Shown one piece after another: positions 57,852 to 64,000 of a stretch of 64,000 bases of DNA (its first letter is position 1; each line of letters opens with the position of its first letter). Under the pieces are notes generated by a model, which worked only from the letters and a program-made list of their open reading frames with translations, had not been told where the DNA came from and did not search any database. The position numbers and the translations under genes are program-made. Source of the DNA: Candidatus Gastranaerophilales bacterium (lineage in GTDB: Bacteria > Cyanobacteriota > Vampirovibrionia > Gastranaerophilales > Gastranaerophilaceae); NCBI GenBank assembly GCA_944324285.1, contig CALUVR010000009.1:1-64000 (forward strand), given 5' to 3'.

Positions 57852-58565
57852 ATGGCAAAGACTACAAAGAATATAGCTTTTACATTGGCAGAAGTCTTAA
57901 TAACTCTGGGTATAATCGGAATAGTTGCAGCAATGACTCTGCCTGCGCTAATACAAAGAAATAACAACCAGGTTGTTGAAACAAGGTTAAAAAAATTTTA
58001 TTCGTCTATGAATCAAGCAATTATAAGAGCAGAGGCTGATTACGGAGATAAAAAATACTGGTTTGAGGATTTGTCTGCGATTGATGAGGATGGAAACATA
58101 AATTCGTCAAAAATAGAAGAGTGGTTTAATAAATATTTTACGCCATATATAAAAATAATTAAAATCGAACAAAACGCAGATGGAACCTTCATTGTATATT
58201 TCCCGGATGGAAGTGCCCTTGAACTGGTGGTGAACACAACAACCAGAAATTGGGATTTTTACCCCGGAAACATACAAAAATGCAAACAAAAAGAAAAAAA
58301 TAATGAAAAGGTAACCGGAATATGCAGATTCACATTTCTATTTAATCCGGCCATAAAAAGCAACTCTGGTCCCTCTAGTTGGACTTATCATTTAAATAAA
58401 GGTATTGAACCATTTAAGACCGATTGGGACGGGGACATCAGGAAACTGTATGACCACGGACAATTTGGTTGTAATGCCGCTGCAGGACGCAATTATTGCA
58501 CAGCAATTATACAAATGAACGGCTGGAAAATTCCGAATGATTATCCGTTTAAGGTAGCATATTAA
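57852..58565 (+). CDS. Type IV pilin-like protein
   Basis: A 237-residue prepilin with a short leader (MAKTTKNI) and the conserved N-terminus AFTLAEVLITLGIIGIV, helix continuing AAMTLPALIQ. The C-terminal domain has two cysteine pairs and ends CTAIIQMNGWKIPNDYP, the signature shared with the pilin at 1487. I chose the ATG at 57852 because GGAGG lies seven bases upstream; the longer frame covers the XRE promoter region. It is monocistronic. Confidence 0.88.
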   Translation: MAKTTKNIAFTLAEVLITLGIIGIVAAMTLPALIQRNNNQVVETRLKKFYSSMNQAIIRAEADYGDKKYWFEDLSAIDEDGNINSSKIEEWFNKYFTPYIKIIKIEQNADGTFIVYFPDGSALELVVNTTTRNWDFYPGNIQKCKQKEKNNEKVTGICRFTFLFNPAIKSNSGPSSWTYHLNKGIEPFKTDWDGDIRKLYDHGQFGCNAAAGRNYCTAIIQMNGWKIPNDYPFKVAY

Positions 58566-58572
58566 AATTTAT

Positions 58573-59946
58573 TTACTTCACTTCCCAGACTGTTCCGTCT
58601 TTAGAATCTTTCAGAACAATTCCGCATTCATCCAGCGCAACTCTGATTTTGTCTGCAACTTCCCAGTTTTTGGCGTCGCGGGCTTCTTTACGGTATGCAA
58701 TTAAATCTTCCATTGACGCAAACTCTTTGCCCAGTTTTTCTGATACGTGTTTCACTGCGGCTGTAAGTTCACCTTCTGACAGGGTTGCTTTTTCAAAACT
58801 AAAACCTAAAACTCCTGCAAGTTTATACAAAATCGTGAACGCGTCTTTGTCGTCTTTGTTCGCTTTATTGGCAAGTTCAAAAAGAACGGCAAGCGCTTTT
58901 GATGTGTTCAAATCGTCATCCATCGCCTCAACGAATTTTGTATATTCATCTGTTTTTGTAATATCCAAATCCTCGTTAATCTTGGTACGTTTTGCATTAA
59001 GCATTCTTTTAACGCCTGCCTGTGCTGACGAAAGCGCTTCATCAGAGAATTCAACAGGCATTCTGTAATGATTTGTCAAAATAAAGAAGCGGATTGTGTT
59101 TGCGTCGTATTTTTTCAACAAATCATCAATCGTCAAAAAGTTACCGAGAGATTTTGACATTTTTTCTTTATTAATTGTCACAAACCCGTTATGCAGCCAG
59201 TAATTTACAAACTTACATCCGTTAGCGCATTCTGATTGGGCGATTTCATTTTCGTGGTGTGGAAAGATTAAATCAGCACCGCCGGCGTGAATATCAATGG
59301 TTTTTCCAAGATACTTGCGGCTCATGGCAGAACATTCAATGTGCCATCCCGGACGTCCGACACCCCACGGCGAATTGTAGCCGAATTTTTCATCTTTTTT
59401 CCAGAGTGCAAAATCAAGCGGATCTTCTTTATGTTCGCCGACTTCAATTCGGGCACCGCTTTCAAGCTGGTCTATCGGCTGTTTGGAAAGATAGCCGTAA
59501 CGAGGGAATTTTTTCACCCTGAAATACACATCACCGCCAGCCTCATAAGCGTATCCGTTTTTAATCAAATCTTTTATAATTGAAATCATTTCGCCTAACG
59601 TTTTTGTCGCAAAAGGTTCAATGTCGGGTTTTAAAGTGTTGAGGGCTTTCATTGAATTTTCAAATTGTTTATACCAGAACTGCGAAACTTCCTGCGGTGT
59701 TTTGTTTTCTTTTTCGGCTTTTTTAAGAATTTTGTCATCAACATCGGTTACGTTACGACAGTATGTGACATCGTAGCCTTTGAACTTTAAATATCTGTAT
59801 AAAACATCCCAGGTAATATAGCATCTTGCATGCCCGAGGTGTGCGTAATCATAAACAGTAGGTCCGCAGACATACATTTTAACCTTATTTTCTTCAATAG
59901 GAGTAAACTCTTCAATTTTATTGGTAAAAGAATTATGTAACTTCAT
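58573..59946 (-). CDS. cysS: Cysteinyl-tRNA synthetase
   Basis: A 457-residue class I synthetase. Zinc ligand C27 is in YVCGPTVYDYAHLGH, with HLGH at 36-39; GWHIECSAMS supplies another zinc cysteine, and the KMSKS loop reads KEKMSKSLGNF. A helical DALR-like domain closes the protein. I chose the ATG at 59946 because GAGGGATG precedes it and it matches the family start. Confidence 0.96.
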   Translation of the reverse strand: MKLHNSFTNKIEEFTPIEENKVKMYVCGPTVYDYAHLGHARCYITWDVLYRYLKFKGYDVTYCRNVTDVDDKILKKAEKENKTPQEVSQFWYKQFENSMKALNTLKPDIEPFATKTLGEMISIIKDLIKNGYAYEAGGDVYFRVKKFPRYGYLSKQPIDQLESGARIEVGEHKEDPLDFALWKKDEKFGYNSPWGVGRPGWHIECSAMSRKYLGKTIDIHAGGADLIFPHHENEIAQSECANGCKFVNYWLHNGFVTINKEKMSKSLGNFLTIDDLLKKYDANTIRFFILTNHYRMPVEFSDEALSSAQAGVKRMLNAKRTKINEDLDITKTDEYTKFVEAMDDDLNTSKALAVLFELANKANKDDKDAFTILYKLAGVLGFSFEKATLSEGELTAAVKHVSEKLGKEFASMEDLIAYRKEARDAKNWEVADKIRVALDECGIVLKDSKDGTVWEVK

Positions 59947-60139
59947 CAAATCATCCCTCATCTTGTCCTAATTTTAACACAAAAAGATTTTTTTTCATGC
60001 AGAATTCAAAGGAAAAATAATCGGAACAAACACAAATCTATTTACTTAAAATATGTAAACTTTTTTTATATCAACGCAATTTAACCGAAAAAAAATACTT
60101 TATATACATGTAAGGTAGTGTTTAGAAGGTTATAGTATA

Positions 60140-60799
60140 ATGTCAGTTTCAACAGCATTACTTGAAGTATGTGTTCCAAGCGGAATATTCTGCTACAGGA
60201 ATATTAAAAAGGTCGAAGACGGTGAACCTCAAAGAGGTACGGTCGCTTTTGCACAGGGCGCCAAAATTGCTCAGGCTCTAGCGAATTATAACGAAGCTAC
60301 CGCAAAGACCGCAGGCAGTGCTGTTAGTATTTTTAACGAGTATGCAAAAAAATATAAACCTGTGGATTATGCAGGTAAAGCAGTTAAGTGGGCAACAAAA
60401 AACGTTAACCCGCTTATTTGTGCATCAAGTGTTATAAAAACCGCAACATCCGACGATAAAGTCGGCACAGGTATTACGGAAGCCGGTGCTCTTGCAGGTA
60501 TGTTTGCAGGTGAGGGAATGTTAAAACTTCACATGGATAAATTTATTAATGCCGAAAATATTACAAAAGCGGCAAAATTGGCAGATAAAGTTAATTGGCT
60601 GAAACCTGTTGCCAAATTTATGAATAAAGCAGGCAATAATTCCAAAATCGCAGCAGTGATAAAAGGAATAATCTTTGTATGCGGCTCAATGGGCTCATAC
60701 GCAATCGGTCAGAGTATCGCGGAAAAATATTCAGACAAGGTTAAGGCAAGCCTGGGAATAAAGGATAAACCTGAACCAAAAATCAATCAAAAGGTCTAA
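60140..60799 (+). CDS. Hypothetical protein with hydrophobic helices
   Basis: A 219-residue protein, Ala/Lys-rich and helical, with a hydrophobic patch GIIFVCGSMGSYAIGQSI near residue 175-192 and another around GTGITEAGALAGMFAGEG. There is no Sec signal. AGAAGG lies about 14 bases before the ATG. It resembles in style the other signal-less proteins here, but I know no family. Its end is followed after 38 bases by a SpoIID-like gene on the same strand. Confidence 0.6.
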   Translation: MSVSTALLEVCVPSGIFCYRNIKKVEDGEPQRGTVAFAQGAKIAQALANYNEATAKTAGSAVSIFNEYAKKYKPVDYAGKAVKWATKNVNPLICASSVIKTATSDDKVGTGITEAGALAGMFAGEGMLKLHMDKFINAENITKAAKLADKVNWLKPVAKFMNKAGNNSKIAAVIKGIIFVCGSMGSYAIGQSIAEKYSDKVKASLGIKDKPEPKINQKV

Positions 60800-60818
60800 T
60801 CCCTTTTCTCTGACTGTA

Positions 60819-60827
60819 TGTTATAAT
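60819..60827 (+). promoter_or_regulatory. Extended -10 promoter of the short SpoIID-like gene
   Basis: TGTTATAAT (TGnTATAAT) ends ten bases before the ATG at 60838; no ribosome site fits. The mRNA would be leaderless or nearly so. Confidence 0.5.
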
Positions 60828-60837
60828 TTAACATGTA

Positions 60838-61716
60838 ATGAGAAAGATTTGCCTTTTAGTTTTAATATTTGTTTTTACAATATTTGTACCAAATCCGGCT
60901 AACGCTATTAAAATAGGGCTGCAAACAGGAGTGGACCGAATAGGTATAGGCTCTTCCAACGCCACATCTCTAATTGATGCAAATACCAATAAAACGGTAG
61001 TAAAACTTGATGCAATGAAAGGCTATGAAATTGTTCCCTATAAGAATACAATGGCTATCCGCCTCGACGGAAAATTCTATCAGATATATTCAGACAATGT
61101 AGTTTTGAAGCCTGCCGAAGGCGGCTTTATCAGTGCTAAAAACAGATGGTACCGCGGATATCTGATTATACAGAATAAAAATAAAAAATTAACTGTTATA
61201 AATGAGGTTAATCTTGAAGATTACATAAAAGGGGTAGTGCCTTCCGAAATGCCGTCCGGCTGGGAGTTGGAAGCACTGAAGGCACAGGCAATTGCCGCAA
61301 GAAGCTATGCACTCGCAAACCTCGGGAAACGCGCCTCTTTAGGATATGATTTAAAAGATACTCCTGAAGATCAAGCCTATGGCGGCGCATCCGCTGAAAC
61401 CGCAAAAACTAATCGTGCGGTTGATGATACAAATGGTTTAGTCTTAACTTACAATTATAAAGTTGTTTCAGCCTTTTATTCAGCCTCCGCAGGCGGACAA
61501 ACCGTTACTGCAAAAGAAGCCTGGGGAAATGATGTTCCTTATATACGCTCGGTACCGTCATTTGATGATAATGTCAAAAAAAACGGGCACGGTATAGGTA
61601 TGTCGCAGCATGGTGCAAATAATCTAGCAAAACAGGGATATAATGCTTATCAAATTTTAAACTATTTCTATAAAAATATTAAATTTGCCAGGGCAAACAG
61701 CAGTTCAATTAATTAA
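60838..61716 (+). CDS. Short SpoIID-domain protein
   Basis: A 292-residue exported protein with a signal peptide (MRKICLLVLIFVFTIFVPNP, then ANA). The SpoIID domain has GVVPSEMPSGWELEALKAQA, AARSYAL, SASAGGQTVTA and NGHGIGMSQHGA. Compared with the 579-residue paralogue it lacks most of the segment between the GG loop and the GHG motif, and the C-terminal domain. It may act on different glycan ends. Confidence 0.85.
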   Translation: MRKICLLVLIFVFTIFVPNPANAIKIGLQTGVDRIGIGSSNATSLIDANTNKTVVKLDAMKGYEIVPYKNTMAIRLDGKFYQIYSDNVVLKPAEGGFISAKNRWYRGYLIIQNKNKKLTVINEVNLEDYIKGVVPSEMPSGWELEALKAQAIAARSYALANLGKRASLGYDLKDTPEDQAYGGASAETAKTNRAVDDTNGLVLTYNYKVVSAFYSASAGGQTVTAKEAWGNDVPYIRSVPSFDDNVKKNGHGIGMSQHGANNLAKQGYNAYQILNYFYKNIKFARANSSSIN

Positions 61717-61816
61717 ATTATCCCATAATGGCTGCTTTTACTGGATTTTCTTTTCACAATATCCCTATATCCCTTATATATTAAGAAAAATTTTCAAAAA
61801 AATCCCTAAAACCCCC

Positions 61817-61844
61817 TTGTCAAAAACAAATAACGTGCTATAAT
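61817..61844 (+). promoter_or_regulatory. hup promoter
   Basis: TTGTCA, a 16-base spacer, and TATAAT (61839-61844), also with TGC before the -10. It gives a leader of about 70 bases with GAGAAA-atgg-TTTCTC. Confidence 0.65.
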
Positions 61845-61921
61845 AAATCTGTCGAATACAAAAGCATGCGGAGAAAATGGTTTCTCTATTTACCGTTTGC
61901 TAAAGGAAGAAGGAGGTTCCA

Positions 61922-62194
61922 ATGAACAAAGAAGAATTAGTAAAAGAAGTATCAAAAAAAGCAAAAGTTTCTCAAAAAGCAACTGCAGACGTTGTTGCAG
62001 CAGTTTTAGAAACAATTGAAAAAACAGTTTCTAAAGGTAAAAAAGTTACTTTGGTTGGTTTCGGTACATTTGAAGCAAGAAAAAGAGCTGCAAGAACAGG
62101 TCGTAACCCTCAAACAGGTGCAGAATTAAAAATCGCTGCAAAAACAGTTCCGGCATTCTCTGCAGGTAAAAAATTCAAAGAACTTGTAAAATAA
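61922..62194 (+). CDS. hup: DNA-binding protein HU
   Basis: A 90-residue HU/IHF-family protein (MNKEELVKEVSKKAKV, KVTLVGFGTFEARKRAARTG, RNPQTGAELKIAAK). It bends and packs DNA. AGAAGGAGGTTCC precedes the ATG, a near-perfect ribosome site for an abundant protein. It is followed by a terminator. Confidence 0.97.
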   Translation: MNKEELVKEVSKKAKVSQKATADVVAAVLETIEKTVSKGKKVTLVGFGTFEARKRAARTGRNPQTGAELKIAAKTVPAFSAGKKFKELVK

Positions 62195-62211
62195 GTCTTG
62201 AAATTTAATAT

Positions 62212-62246
62212 AAAAAAGGGTCTGATTAGTTTCAGACTCTTTTTTT
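62212..62246 (+). terminator. hup terminator
   Basis: AAAGGGTCTGA and TCAGACTCTTTTTTT form stem and T-run. Confidence 0.85.
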
Positions 62247-62332
62247 ATGCCTTGAATTCCGACAAACTGCAATTAGGAAATATTGTTTAAATATGTTGTT
62301 AAGATATGTAAAATATATATATGATATGTGTT

Positions 62333-62442
62333 ATATAAATAATTCTAAGTGGCATACATGTAATATAACCATTTTCTTTATTTTCTCCTACACACTAACC
62401 TTTTACAAATTGATATAAGCCGTATCCTCGCACGGCTTTTTT
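62333..62442 (+). ncRNA. Candidate small RNA
   Basis: The 410-base gap 62195-62604 contains a second terminator (AAGCCGT-atcctcgc-ACGGCTTTTTT, 62417-62442) with no gene before it. TTGTTA (62296-62301), 18 bases, TATGAT (62320-62325) could start a transcript of about 110 bases. It would be unstructured and CU-rich (TTTTCTCCTACACAC) before the terminator, so TCTCCT could pair with ribosome sites. It is not a proven gene; 62443-62604 shows nothing. Confidence 0.4.
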
Positions 62443-62604
62443 ATTTGCGTAAAAATAGGGGAGATTTTTTAGTTGAGCGCGGTACGGAACCAATAAAGAC
62501 CTCAGTAATTTTTCCGCGAAATTCCGACGCAAGTCAATTACCATGCTGCAAATTTATCAGATAATGGATATTCTTAATATTGATATCGAGTTTAAGGACA
62601 GAAA

Positions 62605-63606
62605 TTAAAACATTTTAACAAGTTCTCTCACGTGTGTGAGAACCTTTTGTGCTTCTGTTCTTGCCTTTTTAGAGCCGTCGTTTAAGATATCTTTTACTTC
62701 GTCAATGTGGGTTTCATAGTAGCGGCGTTTTTCTCTGATAGGCGCAAGTTTTTCGTTTATCAATGCACCGAGCTGGCGTTTGCAGTCAGCGCAGCCGCGT
62801 TCACCTTTTTCACATTCAGTACGCACTTTTGCAACCAGTTCTTCCGTTCCGAAAATCTCCCAGTATTTGAATGCTACTTCACATTCATCAGGATGTCCGA
62901 GGTCTGTTTTTCTCATACGGCTTCTATCAGTGATTGCCGTCATAACTTTTTTTGCTGTTTCTTCTTCTGTGTCGGAAATTTTTATGTCATTTTTGAAAGA
63001 TTTACCCATTTTGTTTCCGTCAAGACCGCAGATGAGTGAACAGTGATTAAGAAGCGGTTTAGGCTCATTAAAGAATTCTTCTTTATAAACCTGATTAAAT
63101 CTTCTTGCGATATCGCGGGTAATCTCAATATGCGCTACCTGATCGATTCCCACAGGAACGTGAGTAGCATTCATCATCATAATATCAGCACTCATTAAAA
63201 CAGGATAACCAAGAAGCCCGTAACTCATTTGAGAATTTTGCCCCTCTTTGGAACGCAGGATTTTAACCATATCTTTAAGACAAGGATCGCGCTCAACCCA
63301 GTTTTGCGGGGTAATCATCCCGAGATAAACATTTAATTCGGCAATTTCCGGCACAAGTGACTGCACATAAATCGTTGAAACATCAGGATCAATTCCTGAT
63401 GCAAGCCAGTCAATAGCGACATCAAGAGTATTTTCTTTTAAGCTTTCCGTGCTGTCGTATTTGGTTGTAAGGGCGTGCCAATCAGCTACGAAGAAAAAGC
63501 TGTCGTATTTATGCTGTAATTCAACCCAGTTTTGAATAACACCGAGGTAATGTCCAAGGTGTAACTTTCCTGTAGGGCGCATTCCCGAAACTATTCTTTC
63601 TCTCAT
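62605..63606 (-). CDS. trpS: Tryptophanyl-tRNA synthetase
   Basis: A 333-residue class I synthetase. HLGH is at residues 16-19 (MRPTGKLHLGHYLG), the tryptophan site is around YPVLMSADIMMM, and the KMSKS loop reads GNKMGKSFKND. GAGAGGACAATAAGTT precedes the ATG. Confidence 0.97.
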   Translation of the reverse strand: MRERIVSGMRPTGKLHLGHYLGVIQNWVELQHKYDSFFFVADWHALTTKYDSTESLKENTLDVAIDWLASGIDPDVSTIYVQSLVPEIAELNVYLGMITPQNWVERDPCLKDMVKILRSKEGQNSQMSYGLLGYPVLMSADIMMMNATHVPVGIDQVAHIEITRDIARRFNQVYKEEFFNEPKPLLNHCSLICGLDGNKMGKSFKNDIKISDTEEETAKKVMTAITDRSRMRKTDLGHPDECEVAFKYWEIFGTEELVAKVRTECEKGERGCADCKRQLGALINEKLAPIREKRRYYETHIDEVKDILNDGSKKARTEAQKVLTHVRELVKMF

Positions 63607-63686
63607 AACTTATTGTCCTCTCTATGCCGTAAAATCTGATTTTATTATACACAAAATATAAATTTTGTTGAATATTTAGGAAAAAA

Positions 63687-63695
63687 TGTTATAAT
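63687..63695 (+). promoter_or_regulatory. Extended -10 box, leaderless type
   Basis: TGTTATAAT (TGnTATAAT) ends seven bases before the ATG at 63703, with no ribosome site. Confidence 0.6.
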
Positions 63696-63702
63696 AAATA
63701 CT

Positions 63703-64000
63703 ATGAAGAGGGTATTGTTAATTCTTTTTATAGGGATTATGAGCATCGCGGGCAGTGTGTGTTTCGCGGCGGAAGAGCCTGTAATGGAGGATGTAAAGCT
63801 TGATTTAAGGAGTTATGATGCAATAGAGGTGCCTGCCGGTACTTTTATACCTGTTGTGAGTGCTCAGGAGATTTCAACGCAATACTGTCCTGTCGGGTAC
63901 AAGGTTCGTTTCACTTCTACGAACGATTTATATATGCACGAAACAAATATAATTCCGCAGAATTCGGAATTTTACGGGTATGTGGAACAGGTTCATGAGC
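63703..64000 (+). CDS. Exported protein, cut by window end
   Basis: The first 99 residues of an open frame running off the window. A signal peptide (MKRVLLILFIGIMSIAGSVC, then FAAEEP) is followed by VKLDLRSYDAIEVPAGTFIP and a beta-rich stretch. The cysteine in the leader end could be a lipobox only loosely (SVC). The function cannot be told from this fragment. Confidence 0.7.
   Translation, partial: MKRVLLILFIGIMSIAGSVCFAAEEPVMEDVKLDLRSYDAIEVPAGTFIPVVSAQEISTQYCPVGYKVRFTSTNDLYMHETNIIPQNSEFYGYVEQVHE

Overview
The window is AT-rich, diderm and anaerobe-like, and most resembles a gut member of the non-photosynthetic cyanobacterial lineage (Melainabacteria/Vampirovibrionia, order Gastranaerophilales). 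The signs are a SpoIIIAA/Ycf45-type AAA ATPase with an R3H tail, a VKOR-DsbA fusion, several pilins with the N-terminus AFTLAEVLITLGIIGIVAAM, an MCE lipid-transport protein and PlsC (two-membrane envelope), and the [FeFe]-hydrogenase maturase HydE. No tRNA, rRNA or CRISPR array was recognised.

Layout. 1-9.4 kb: alcohol dehydrogenase, a pilin, cysE, tyrS, an isolated phage-tail-like gene pair, pheA, two zinc-ribbon paralogues and a glycosyltransferase. 9.4-14.6 kb: a plus-strand operon of GAF/HD-GYP protein, exported TPR protein, two LuxR-type response regulators and a pentapeptide-repeat protein. 14.7-27.3 kb: large coiled-coil or EF-hand proteins without signal peptides, interleaved with trxA, a DnaQ-type exonuclease, an OPA transporter and groESL. 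27.3-29.7 kb: cysK and a hydE fused in frame to a DUF559 endonuclease bracketed by inverted repeats. 30.5-36.4 kb: the minus-strand operon infA-rpmJ-rpsM-rpsK-rpsD-rpoA-rplQ-truA-rplM-rpsI. 36.8-48.5 kb: signal-less proteins, the R3H ATPase, plsC, purine and uracil salvage, rpoZ, an MCE protein and two LysM peptidoglycan hydrolases. 48.5-64 kb: asparaginase, VKOR-DsbA, queH, tsaC, murJ, two SpoIID-like proteins, cysS, HU, trpS and a truncated exported protein.

The genes mainly serve translation, envelope building (murJ, SpoIID-like, LysM hydrolases, MCE, PlsC) and cysteine/thiol chemistry (cysE, cysK, cysS, trxA, VKOR-DsbA). The unusual layer lies between the genes. Most long gaps are built from a few repeat families with hairpins. 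One family brackets the DUF559 endonuclease as 37-bp inverted repeats (28290-28678), and another repeat has become coding sequence in a pilin leader. A 26-codon hydrophobic peptide gene with a very strong ribosome site and an overlapping antisense RNA (53862-54079) looks like an unrecorded type I toxin-antitoxin locus. Five genes have TATAAT exactly 6-7 nt before the ATG and no ribosome site, which suggests leaderless mRNAs.
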